From assembly GCF_946479415.1 (NCBI RefSeq), contig NZ_CAMLFY010000004.1:1-64000 (forward strand): a DNA stretch of 64,000 nucleotides, given 5' to 3'. The stretch's first letter is position 1. Every line of letters begins with the position of its first letter. Shown here piece by piece: positions 18,365-26,001 of the stretch. The stretch comes from an uncultured Shinella sp. Lineage in GTDB: Bacteria > Pseudomonadota > Alphaproteobacteria > Rhizobiales > Rhizobiaceae. The translations under genes were made by a program, and so were the position numbers. The notes under the pieces are model-generated. The model did no database searches, had not been told where the DNA came from, and was given only the letters and a program-made list of their open reading frames with translations.

Positions 18365-18676
18365 TTTCTCCCCCCGCGCCGAACCGGAAGCTCCGCGCAA
18401 TTCCTATTTGAATTCTTCGTTTATATATGAGCAGCCATCTGGAAGTGTCAAGGCGGTCATCGATGACGGGAAACAGCTTGCACGACGATGTCTGGCAAGT
18501 GGGCGCGGACGCTACCCCGCAACGGTGACAGACCGCCGGGCAAACACCGGATTTATCAATGTCTAGAAAGGAAGAGCGGGGATCGTTAATGCGCTTGGGG
18601 CCGGGACCGGAAGAACGATCGCACAGGCAGGGCGGCCGCAAGCCGGCAACACCCCCCCCTGAAAGAAAGCGCTGGA
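18365..18676. other. 312-base gap: AT-rich promoter area, riboswitch-like segment, nothing else recognised
   Basis: Left part (18365-18430) holds the probable promoter of the CoA-transferase gene, with AATTC and TTTATATATGA runs. The centre (about 18452-18560) resembles half of a cobalamin riboswitch on the plus strand. The right part to 18676 has no open frame with a ribosome binding site. There is no plus-strand gene downstream; the next gene ends at 18677 on the minus strand. Confidence 0.5.
18452..18537 (+). promoter_or_regulatory. Possible decayed cobalamin-riboswitch-like structure
   Basis: GGCGGTC at 18452-18458 pairs with GACCGCC at 18531-18537 and encloses GACGGGAAAC (18465-18474), a CTTGC/GCAAG hairpin (18477-18498), and GCTACCCCGCAACGGTGA (18511-18528), which resembles the conserved box of cobalamin riboswitches (CCCCGCAAC followed by GTGA). 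The 3' half of the aptamer was not found and there is no plus-strand gene behind it. It may be a remnant, a variant, or coincidence. Confidence 0.25.
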
Positions 18677-20434
18677 TCAGCCCTTGAGCTGGAAGGGATG
18701 AACCGATCCGCCCTCGCTCTGGGCGGCCTGAAGATTGCGGTAGCGTCCGTTCTTCTTGGTGATGAGGTCGGCATGCTTGCCGCTCTCGACGATACGACCG
18801 TCATCCACGACGAGAATGCGGTCGGCATTGGCAATGGTCGCAAGACGGTGAGCAATGACGAGCGTGGTGCGGCCAGCCGACAGTTCGGCAAGCGACTGCT
18901 GGATCGCACGCTCGGTCTCCGTGTCGAGCGCCGACGTCGCCTCGTCGAGGATGAGGATCGGCGGGTTCTTCAGGAAGATGCGGGCGATGGCGAGACGCTG
19001 CTTCTGGCCGCCCGAGAGCTTCACGCCGCGCTCGCCGATGACGGTGTCGAGCCCGTCGGCAAGGTTGGCGATCACGTCGTCGAGACGCGCGCGCCGGGCC
19101 GCATCCAGGATTTCCGCTTCCGTCGCATCGAGGCGGCCATAGGCGATGTTTTCGCGGACCGAGCCGGCGAAGAGGAAGACGTCCTGCTGCACGATGCCGA
19201 TATTGGAGCGCAGCGACCGCAGCGTCATGTCCCTGATATCGACGCCATCGATCGCGATGGCACCCGCCGTGATTTCATAAAAGCGCGGCAGCAGCGAGCA
19301 GATCGTCGTCTTGCCGGCGCCGGAAGGGCCGACGAACGCGATGGTCTCACCGGCCTTGATCGAGACGTTCAGCCCGTCGAACACCGTCTTGTCGGTGCTG
19401 TAGCCGAAACCGACGTCGCGGTATTCGATATCGCCGTTGAGACGGCTTACTTCTTTTGCACCCGCGCGGTCGCGGATATCCGGCTCGGTGTCGAGGAACT
19501 TCGTGTAGCGCTCGAAGCCGGCAATGCCCTTCGGATAGGTCTCGATGATCGAGTTGATCTTGTCGATCGGCCGGAAGAACACGTTGATAAGCAGCAGGAA
19601 GCCGACAAAGCCGCCGGCCGACAGTTCGCCATGCACGACGAACCATGCGCCCGCCAGCATCACCACCACCTGCACGAAGCGCATGGAGAGATAGGAGAGC
19701 GAGGCGGATGCCGCCATCACCTTGTAGGCCTGCATCTTGGTCGTGAGATAATTGTTGTTGCTCTCGGCAAAAAGTTTTCGCTCGTGGTCCTCATTGGCGA
19801 AAGCCTGCACCACGCGGATGCCGCCGACATTCTCCTCGATGCGCGCATTGAAATCGGCGACGCGGCCATAGAGCGCATGCCAGGTCGTGGTCATGCGCGC
19901 GCCGTAATGCGTCGTGACCCAGGCCGTCAGCGGGACGATGACGGCGGTGATCAGCGCCAGCGGTACATGCACCCAGAGCATCAGGATAAACGCCCCGATC
20001 AGCGTCATGATGGCGATGAAGAGGTCTTCCGGTCCGTGATGGGCGACCTCGCCGATCTCCTCGAGATCCTTGGTCAGCCGCGCCACGAGATGGCCGGTCT
20101 TCTGGTTATCGAAATAACCGAAGGAAAGCTTTTGCAGATGGTCGAAGGCCTTGCGGCGCATCTCGGCTTCGATGCGCACGCCCAGCATGTGCCCCCAATA
20201 GGTGACGATGACCTGCAGGCCCGCATTGAAGAGGTAGATGAGGAACAGTCCGACGGCAGCAAGCGCGATCACGTCGAGCTGGCCGGTCGGCAGCAGCCGG
20301 TCGATGAAAAGCGTTACCGCAACCGGGAAGGCGAGCTCCAGCAGGCCGGCCGCAACAGCGGATGTGAAATCCAGCGCGAACAGGCCACGGTGCGGGCGAT
20401 AATAGGCGGCAAAACGCTTTACAAGGTCAGACAT
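18677..20434 (-). CDS. ABC exporter, fused permease and ATPase (MsbA-like)
   Basis: 585 residues. The N-terminal half is a six-span type I exporter domain, with the coupling-helix region SFGYFDNQKTGHLVARLTKD. The C-terminal half is the ATPase: Walker A GPSGAGKTT, signature LSGGQKQRLAIAR, Walker B ILILDEATSALD. Half-transporters of this type work as homodimers and export lipids, peptides or drugs; the substrate cannot be told from sequence. The ATG at 20434 is used. There is no adjacent partner gene, so it is probably a single-gene unit with a 14-bp palindrome upstream. Confidence 0.9.
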   Translation of the reverse strand: MSDLVKRFAAYYRPHRGLFALDFTSAVAAGLLELAFPVAVTLFIDRLLPTGQLDVIALAAVGLFLIYLFNAGLQVIVTYWGHMLGVRIEAEMRRKAFDHLQKLSFGYFDNQKTGHLVARLTKDLEEIGEVAHHGPEDLFIAIMTLIGAFILMLWVHVPLALITAVIVPLTAWVTTHYGARMTTTWHALYGRVADFNARIEENVGGIRVVQAFANEDHERKLFAESNNNYLTTKMQAYKVMAASASLSYLSMRFVQVVVMLAGAWFVVHGELSAGGFVGFLLLINVFFRPIDKINSIIETYPKGIAGFERYTKFLDTEPDIRDRAGAKEVSRLNGDIEYRDVGFGYSTDKTVFDGLNVSIKAGETIAFVGPSGAGKTTICSLLPRFYEITAGAIAIDGVDIRDMTLRSLRSNIGIVQQDVFLFAGSVRENIAYGRLDATEAEILDAARRARLDDVIANLADGLDTVIGERGVKLSGGQKQRLAIARIFLKNPPILILDEATSALDTETERAIQQSLAELSAGRTTLVIAHRLATIANADRILVVDDGRIVESGKHADLITKKNGRYRNLQAAQSEGGSVHPFQLKG

Positions 20435-20753
20435 CAATCAGGCTTTCAGTATCGGCACTGCGACTATGACGATCAACTACCCCGTCTCTTCCACATCCGC
20501 GACAAAATTTTGTCCGGTGTAACGGCTTTTTGTACGCGGCTTGCCGCAATGCGGGGATCGCGATCTGGCCAAGTGTGAAAACAGGAGGGTTGTACAGCGA
20601 CCCTGCGCAGTGTCGCCGAGTGACGCAAAGTAATATTGTCAGTCGGCCTGTCGCCCACAGATACCGCGAGAGAGTGAAACCACCTCAAGCGCCATGCGGT
20701 TCTCGCTGGCGCTGCTGCTACCTGGAATAAGCTGCAAAGAGAGAAACGGCCGG
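20435..20753. other. 319-base gap upstream of the ABC exporter
   Basis: Contains the perfect palindrome at 20501-20514 and otherwise no reading frame with a credible start, no repeat and no recognised RNA. The promoter of the exporter must lie here, but I could not assign -35 and -10 boxes. Confidence 0.5.
20501..20514. promoter_or_regulatory. Perfect 14-bp palindrome GACAAAATTTTGTC, candidate operator
   Basis: The sequence GACAAAATTTTGTC is its own reverse complement. It lies 67-80 bases upstream of the exporter start in a region with little other structure. Such short AT-centred palindromes are typical sites for TetR- or MarR-type repressors of efflux pumps, but no such regulator is encoded nearby. 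The role is inferred. Confidence 0.45.
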
Positions 20754-20915
20754 TCAGCCGACGAAGCCGAAGATCACCGCGCTGACGAAGAGAAAGGCGC
20801 CGACGACGGCGATGTTGCTGACCAGAACCTGCCGTTCCGCACGGCGTGCACGACGGTCGCTGATGGCACCAAGCGTGCCATAGGTGGAACGGCCGTCGAG
20901 TTTCGCATTGCTCAT
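20754..20915 (-). CDS. Small single-span membrane protein (53 residues)
   Basis: Reads MSNAKLDGRSTYGTLG, then an Arg-rich segment (DRRARRAERQ), then a hydrophobic span from about residue 30 to 53 (VLVSNIAVVGAFLF and beyond). This basic-then-hydrophobic pattern fits a small inner-membrane protein with its N-terminus inside. An AAGGG lies 11 bases before the ATG at 20915. I recognise no family. It stands alone, with 164 bases upstream that include the AT-rich stretch near 21000-21060, which may hold its promoter. Confidence 0.6.
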   Translation of the reverse strand: MSNAKLDGRSTYGTLGAISDRRARRAERQVLVSNIAVVGAFLFVSAVIFGFVG

Positions 20916-21079
20916 TCGCCATCATCCCTTTTTTGGAGGCCCGTTTTTTTCAGCCTTCCGAAGGCGAGCTTTCATGCCCGCCTGTTTTCTGGGATGAAGT
21001 TATATAGGATCCCTATAAGTTTGGTAGGGTATTTTTTCTCATTTTCGCCATACTCGTAAATTCGCGTTTCATACTTCTG

Positions 21080-22267
21080 TCATGTCACGGACTTGGCGAT
21101 ACGAAATTTCCGTTTTTCGAGCTCGGGGAAATAGGTCGCGACGTCGAAATAGCTCTCCGGCGCGTGAACACCCGGTTTCCTAGGCAGTTTGAGGATAAGC
21201 TGCGCGGCGATGGAGGCGTTCATCGAGGTGCAGGCATCGACATAAGAACCGTACATCGGGTCCGGGGATACCGTCACTTCCACGCGCACCGTCCGCTCCA
21301 CGCCGTCCTTGCGGCCAATGCCGATGGCCAGATGGATCTCGTGGCTGTCCTGTGCCGGAATCTTATCCGCATTTTTTCGGATGTTTCGCTCGATCACCTT
21401 GTTCAGCACATCGAGCGGCTTGATCTTGACGCCGCCGATATCGACGGTCTCATCGAAATCGCCGAAGCCAGCCTTCACCAACCCTATCCAGGCCTCATGC
21501 TCGCGATGCGGCAGGTGCAGCTTCCAGGAGAACTCCTTGATGCCCTTCTCGCGAATGCCGTCGGCAAGCGGCACGGTCAGCTGCTCGGAATGCGGGGAAT
21601 GGATGAATTCGCAGCGACCCCAAGGCTCCGGCAGATCCAAGAATTCGCTGCCGCTCATCGGCGCGCATTCGACATGCTTGCCGTCATAGAATTGCGTGCT
21701 CGGATGAGCATATTCGGCCAGCACCGTCGAGACGCTGTAGGGCGGCACGAGAACCGGGTTTTCATCGCCCACCAGCTCAGCGGCCCAATAGAGATTGATC
21801 TTGTCGATCTCGTCGAGCTCGTCGGCAACCGCCCGGCAGATGACGTTCGACATGCCGGGATCGGCACCGCAGCCGATGACGGCCGGGACACCCGCCGCCT
21901 TGAAACGCTCATGCTCGGCCATCTGCTTGACCGTATAGGTGCCGAGACCGCCGAGGTCCATATACGGCACCTTGAGAGCGAGCGCGGCCTCGAAGATCGT
22001 CATCTGGAAGCCAAGCAGGGTCGGCACGCAGTTGATGCAGATATCGGCGCCCGAGATAGCCGCCTCAAGCGCCGTCGCATCGGTCACGTCGAGATCGACG
22101 AGCGTGATGCGCGGGTCGGAAAGCTCGTGCGCCAGCACCTCCATCTTTTCGCGCGAGGCATCGCAGAGGCGGATGGTCTTGATATCGACGATGGCGCGGT
22201 CGGAAACGAGGTCGCGCACGATGCCCGCGCCCATGAAGCCGGCGCCACCGAGAAGGGTAATGATCAT
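21080..22267 (-). CDS. Saccharopine dehydrogenase-family protein
   Basis: 395 residues with an N-terminal Rossmann fold (MIITLLGGAGFMGAGIVRD), the LYS9-type pattern ADICINCVPTLLGFQ and PYMDLGG, and CGADPGMSN. The family cleaves or forms secondary amines that link an amino acid to a keto acid or aldehyde, using NAD(P). It sits 25 bases after the aldehyde dehydrogenase gene in one operon. An oxidative cleavage that feeds an aldehyde to that enzyme is a reasonable inference; the true substrate is unknown. Confidence 0.85.
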   Translation of the reverse strand: MIITLLGGAGFMGAGIVRDLVSDRAIVDIKTIRLCDASREKMEVLAHELSDPRITLVDLDVTDATALEAAISGADICINCVPTLLGFQMTIFEAALALKVPYMDLGGLGTYTVKQMAEHERFKAAGVPAVIGCGADPGMSNVICRAVADELDEIDKINLYWAAELVGDENPVLVPPYSVSTVLAEYAHPSTQFYDGKHVECAPMSGSEFLDLPEPWGRCEFIHSPHSEQLTVPLADGIREKGIKEFSWKLHLPHREHEAWIGLVKAGFGDFDETVDIGGVKIKPLDVLNKVIERNIRKNADKIPAQDSHEIHLAIGIGRKDGVERTVRVEVTVSPDPMYGSYVDACTSMNASIAAQLILKLPRKPGVHAPESYFDVATYFPELEKRKFRIAKSVT

Positions 22268-22292
22268 TGCTCTGTCCTCAAATGAAAATGTC

Positions 22293-23798
22293 TCAGACGT
22301 GCTTGCGCCCGCCGTCCTCGTAGAACCAGTCGTCCGGATAGGGATACCACCAGCCCTGGATCACCGGCTTGTGGTCGATGATGACCATTTTCGAGCGGCG
22401 GAAGGCATCGAGCCCGAGTTTCGACAGCTCGCGCCCGAGCCCGGATTTCTTCCAGCCGCCGAAGGGCAGCGCGTCGTTGTCTATCAGCGGATTGTTGACC
22501 CAGACCATGCCAGCCTCCAGCCGGTCCGCCGCCTCCATCGCCTCTTCGAGCGAGGTGGTGAAGACGGAGGCGCCGAGGCCGAATTCGCTGTCATTCGCCT
22601 GCTCGATCGCCTCATCGAAATCCTTGACCCGCATGACGGCGGCGACCGGGCCAAAACATTCCTCGCGCAGGATCGCCATGTCGGGCGTGCAGCCGGTGAG
22701 AATGGTCGGCTCGTAGAACCAGCCCGTCGGCTCGCTCTCGGGGATTTTTCCGCCCAGCACGACCGTCGCCCCCTTGGCCTTGGCGTCCTCGACCAGCCGG
22801 ATGACTTTTGCCCGTGCCGCCTCACTGACGAGCGGCCCGATCTCGGCACGGCTGAGGCCGTTGCCGATACGGAGACGCCGTGTCTCGGCGGCAAACTTCT
22901 CGATGAAGGCATCGTGCACGGCATCGACGACGAAGAAGCGTTCCGCCGAGGTGCAGACCTGGCCGGACATGTGGAAAGCGGCTGTAACGGCACCGGCAGC
23001 AGCCACGTCGAGCGGCGCGTGCGCGGTGATGATCATCGGATCCGAGCCGCCCGCTTCGATGACGGCGGGCTTCATCTGCGCCGCGGCGGCCATGGCAACC
23101 GCCTTGCCGGCGGCGACGGAGCCGGTGAAGGCCACCGCATGGGTTTTGGCAGAGGCGATCAAAGCGATGCCGAGCTCGATGCCACCCGGCAGGCAGGCGA
23201 TGAGGCCTTCAGGCAGTGCTTCGAAAACCGGCATGAACGCCAGGGTCGAGAGCGTCGTCGCCGGCGCCGGCTTGATGATGCAGGCATTGCCGGAGGCGAG
23301 CGACGCCGCGACCGTCCAGCACATCAGCAGGATCGGGAAATTGAACGGCATGATGTGGACGCTCGTGCCGAGCGCTTCGTAACGCGCATGCTGGAAAGAG
23401 CCGGCCTGCGTCGTGCCCGCCACCTTGCCGCCCTCGTCGCGCGCCATTTCCGCGAAATAGCGGAAGGCGCCGGCACAGTTCGCCACCTCGCCGATCGCCT
23501 CCGGATAGGGTTTGCCCATCTCGCGCGACATCAGTTCCGCACAGCGCCGCATGTCCGTCGCCTCGATGCGGCTGGCGATGCGGTGCAGGATCGTCGCCCG
23601 CGTCTTGGCGTCGAGCCGTTTCCAGTCGCGCTGCGCCGCGGCAGCGGCATCGAGCACGGCCTCCATGTCTTCCAGCGTCGTATCTGCGATGGTGCCGACG
23701 GTGGCGAGCGTCGCGGGATCGATCACCTGATGGCGCGTGCCCTGGCTCGGGAGATAGACCGGGTGCCGATAGAATATGGGTTCGGCTGGGTTGAACAT
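22293..23798 (-). CDS. NAD(P)-dependent aldehyde dehydrogenase
   Basis: 501-residue ALDH. Visible are MPFNFPILL, the Glu in VIEAGGSDPM (usually ELGG; here Ala replaces Leu), the nucleophile Cys in SGQVCTSAERF, and EECFGPVAAV near the C-terminus. It oxidises an aldehyde to its acid in the cytoplasm. The start at 23798 (MFNPAEPIFY) follows a GGAAAT ribosome binding site; upstream in frame is only the palindromic repeat. Its place among importer, cupin and saccharopine-dehydrogenase-like genes suggests catabolism of an amine-derived aldehyde. Confidence 0.92.
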   Translation of the reverse strand: MFNPAEPIFYRHPVYLPSQGTRHQVIDPATLATVGTIADTTLEDMEAVLDAAAAAQRDWKRLDAKTRATILHRIASRIEATDMRRCAELMSREMGKPYPEAIGEVANCAGAFRYFAEMARDEGGKVAGTTQAGSFQHARYEALGTSVHIMPFNFPILLMCWTVAASLASGNACIIKPAPATTLSTLAFMPVFEALPEGLIACLPGGIELGIALIASAKTHAVAFTGSVAAGKAVAMAAAAQMKPAVIEAGGSDPMIITAHAPLDVAAAGAVTAAFHMSGQVCTSAERFFVVDAVHDAFIEKFAAETRRLRIGNGLSRAEIGPLVSEAARAKVIRLVEDAKAKGATVVLGGKIPESEPTGWFYEPTILTGCTPDMAILREECFGPVAAVMRVKDFDEAIEQANDSEFGLGASVFTTSLEEAMEAADRLEAGMVWVNNPLIDNDALPFGGWKKSGLGRELSKLGLDAFRRSKMVIIDHKPVIQGWWYPYPDDWFYEDGGRKHV

Positions 23799-23831
23799 GG
23801 CGATATTTCCTTGGCGTTCTGCAGCATGAAA

Positions 23832-23952
23832 GGGCAAATGCCCCCTCATCCGCCTGCCAGCACCTTCTCCCCGCAGGCGGGGAGAAGGAACAAGCCGCAG
23901 CGTTTCGTCTCCCTCTCCCCGCTTGCGGGGAGAGGGCGGGGTGAGGGGCAAA
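23832..23952. repeat. Intergenic palindromic element with two hairpins inside an outer stem
   Basis: Two perfect 12-bp hairpins: CCTTCTCCCCGC/GCGGGGAGAAGG (23863-23888) and CCCTCTCCCCGC/GCGGGGAGAGGG (23911-23936). They sit inside an imperfect outer pairing of GCCCCCTCATCCGCC with GGCGGGGTGAGGGGC, giving a cloverleaf-like shape. This type of element is dispersed between genes in many rhizobial genomes. It separates the cupin gene from the aldehyde dehydrogenase gene. Confidence 0.8.
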
Positions 23953-23959
23953 TATGTCC

Positions 23960-24307
23960 TCAGCGGATCATGTAGACCTTCTTCACCGTCTCATGGACGG
24001 TGCATTCGCCCTTCCAGTCCTTCGGGAAGAAGGCGGCGGTGTCCGGCGTGATCTCGATCACTTCGCCGCTCTCGTGCACATAAGTGCAGCGCCCTTCGAG
24101 GAAGTGGCAGAACTCATCGCTGGTGACGTGGCAGAACCATTTACCGGGTGTGCAGATCCACAGGCCGCATTCGGACTGGCCGTTCGGACCTTTGTGGATG
24201 ACCTTGCCGGAGGTGCGGCTTTCGCCCTCGATCATGGTGGGGATGATGCCCCAATCCTTGAGGTCGGTTTCTTCCAGCGGCTTGCGCATCAGGGGTGTCG
24301 CGGTCAT
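23960..24307 (-). CDS. Small cupin protein (DUF861 type), first of a pair
   Basis: 115 residues forming one cupin beta-barrel of the DUF861/(S)-ureidoglycine-aminohydrolase-like type. Key segments are WICTPGKWFCHVTSDEFCHFLEG (given here as WICTPGKWFCH and SDEFCHFLEG), YVHESGEVIEI and DTAAFFPKDWKGECTV. The Glu/His pair EFCH is the usual metal-binding corner. It is about 45% alike by eye to the next cupin, so the two come from a duplication. It ends a run of minus-strand genes that begins with the polyamine-type importer. Function unknown. Confidence 0.85.
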   Translation of the reverse strand: MTATPLMRKPLEETDLKDWGIIPTMIEGESRTSGKVIHKGPNGQSECGLWICTPGKWFCHVTSDEFCHFLEGRCTYVHESGEVIEITPDTAAFFPKDWKGECTVHETVKKVYMIR

Positions 24308-24336
24308 GGGCTATTTCCTTTCATTGTCTTTGTGCG

Positions 24337-24699
24337 TCAGACCAGCATGTAGATGTTGCGCAAGGTCTCGATGACGGTGCATTCGCCGGTCCAGCCGCCG
24401 GGGAACATGACGACGGTGCCGGCCTCGACCTCGATCACCTCGCCCTCATCCGAGCGATAGATCGCCCGTCCCGCCACGAAATGGCAGAACTCGTCGCGCG
24501 GGATCGACAGGCGCCAACGGCCCGGGGTGCAGACCCAGATACCGGATTCCGGCTGGTTGTTCGGTCCCTTGAAGACGAGCCGGCCGGAGGAATGCGATTG
24601 CCCCTCCTGGCTGTCAGGCTGGTGGCCCCAATCGACGAGATCGGCGAAGGTCGTCGCATTATAGATGTGCGGCGCCGAGGAATTTGTCGTCTCAACCAT
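24337..24699 (-). CDS. Small cupin protein (DUF861 type), second of a pair
   Basis: 120 residues with the same pattern as its neighbour: WVCTPGRWRLSIPRDEFCHF, YRSDEGEVIEVEAG and GTVVMFPGGWTGECTV. The ATG at 24699 overlaps the glycosyltransferase stop by 8 bases (ATGGTTGA), which indicates translational coupling and a shared job; a GTG at 24708 is an alternative start. DUF861 cupins bind a metal and small nitrogenous acids; the substrate here is unknown. Confidence 0.85.
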   Translation of the reverse strand: MVETTNSSAPHIYNATTFADLVDWGHQPDSQEGQSHSSGRLVFKGPNNQPESGIWVCTPGRWRLSIPRDEFCHFVAGRAIYRSDEGEVIEVEAGTVVMFPGGWTGECTVIETLRNIYMLV

Positions 24700-25984
24700 T
24701 GTAGGCACCCGTCTTCACAAGTTCGTCGAGAATGCCGGCGGCCTTCTTCGGGCCGTTGCGGGCCTGCATATGGGCACTCGTCGCGGCAAGGCGTGTCTTC
24801 ATCGTCGGGTTATTGACGCAGGCCTCGAGCTTGGCGGCGAGGTCGGCATCCGTCCAATCGTAGCGCGGCATCTTGAAACCATGGCCGGTCTCATCGACGC
24901 GCGTCGCATTGTCGTGGCCGTCCCAGACATAGGGCATAATGATCGCCGGCTTGCTGAAATAGAGGCATTCCGTGAACGAGTTGTTGCCGCCGTGGTGGAT
25001 CGCCGCATCGACCTGCGGGATGACCGAGGGCTGCGGGAACCAGCTGTCGACGATGACATTGCCCGGCAGGTTCTCGTACTGATCCTTGTAGTCGCCGACA
25101 TTGACCAGCGCCCGGTAAGGCAGCTTGCCGATGGTCGCAATCAGGCGTTTCAGGAGATCCGTATCCCCTGCCCCCAGCGAACCGAAGGAGATGTAGATCA
25201 GCGGCTTGTCGTTGTTCTCGGCGAAAGCCGGCACCTCATAGGGCCTCTCCTTGCGCACGCAGCCTTCGAGATACTGGAATTGTTTCGGGTCGAGCGGGTG
25301 TTCGCGGTCAAACTTCACCGCCTCCGGATAAAGCAGCAGGTTCATGAAGGGCGAGGCCTCGAAGAACTGGCCGATCGGATAGGCAGCCTCATTGTTCTCG
25401 CCAAGGAAGGCGTTGAAGTCGTCGTGGATCGGCTTGATCACGGCGTTGAAGTGATCGCGATAGGCGGCATGGCCGGCAAAATCCTTCTCGCCGCAGCCGG
25501 AGAGATGCGGCGGGATTTTTGGGTCCTCGATCTCGTTTTCCGAGCAGGAGATGATGCGCACCCAGGGCGTGCCATATTGCTTGATGGCCGGGAAGAGAAT
25601 GACGTTGTCGACGCAGATCAGGTCCGGCTTGATCTTCGCCAGCACGCCCGGCAGGTCCTTCTGCGCCCATTTCGCGCTGTCGACGATCGCCGTCCAGCAA
25701 TCCTTCACATAGTTGTCGACCTGGTCGTAGGGCGATTTGCGGAAGTTCGGGATGTGGCCATTGATGAAATCCTCCCAGAACTTCGCCATCTGTTCCGGCG
25801 GCATCGGCTCGGAGAGGTTCACCGCATGGGCCTCGAAACCATAACCCTCATAGACCGAGACGAAGCCGGGATCGGAGAGGAAGACGGCCTTGTGGCCGAG
25901 CGCTTCGACGGCCTGGGCGATGCCGACGGAGTTCAGCGCCGGGCCGAAGGCCGCTTCCGGGAAGAATGCAATGGTCTTGGACAT
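24692..25984 (-). CDS. UGT/MGT-type glycosyltransferase, copy 1
   Basis: 430-residue GT-B enzyme of family 1. It starts MSKTIAFFPEAAFGPAL, a Rossmann strand with an acceptor-side loop. The donor-binding region contains PLIYISFGSLGAGD and VIVDSWFPQPSV, then IHHGGNNSFTE and IMPYVWDGHDNATRV, where the usual ...DQ..N of nucleotide-sugar transferases reads DGHDN. The ATG at 25984 has a GAGGGGAA ribosome binding site. It lies between the importer ATPase and the cupins in one operon and has a paralogue at 31010-32287. A glycosyltransferase inside an import operon is unusual; the acceptor is unknown. Confidence 0.88.
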   Translation of the reverse strand: MSKTIAFFPEAAFGPALNSVGIAQAVEALGHKAVFLSDPGFVSVYEGYGFEAHAVNLSEPMPPEQMAKFWEDFINGHIPNFRKSPYDQVDNYVKDCWTAIVDSAKWAQKDLPGVLAKIKPDLICVDNVILFPAIKQYGTPWVRIISCSENEIEDPKIPPHLSGCGEKDFAGHAAYRDHFNAVIKPIHDDFNAFLGENNEAAYPIGQFFEASPFMNLLLYPEAVKFDREHPLDPKQFQYLEGCVRKERPYEVPAFAENNDKPLIYISFGSLGAGDTDLLKRLIATIGKLPYRALVNVGDYKDQYENLPGNVIVDSWFPQPSVIPQVDAAIHHGGNNSFTECLYFSKPAIIMPYVWDGHDNATRVDETGHGFKMPRYDWTDADLAAKLEACVNNPTMKTRLAATSAHMQARNGPKKAAGILDELVKTGAYNG

Positions 25985-26001
25985 GGTGTTCCCCTCTTTA
26001 T

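Noticed and set aside
18365..18676. tRNA or other structured RNA gene
   Set aside because: No acceptor stem with T-loop consensus; only the riboswitch-like half structure, reported as a low-confidence feature.
18698..20578. Plus-strand open frame of 626 codons
   Set aside because: Complement of the ABC exporter gene, which has all ABC motifs on the other strand.
20473..20925. 150-codon minus-strand frame starting MMANEQ
   Set aside because: Out of frame with the 53-residue membrane-protein gene; the protein is Arg/Cys/His-rich with no structure.
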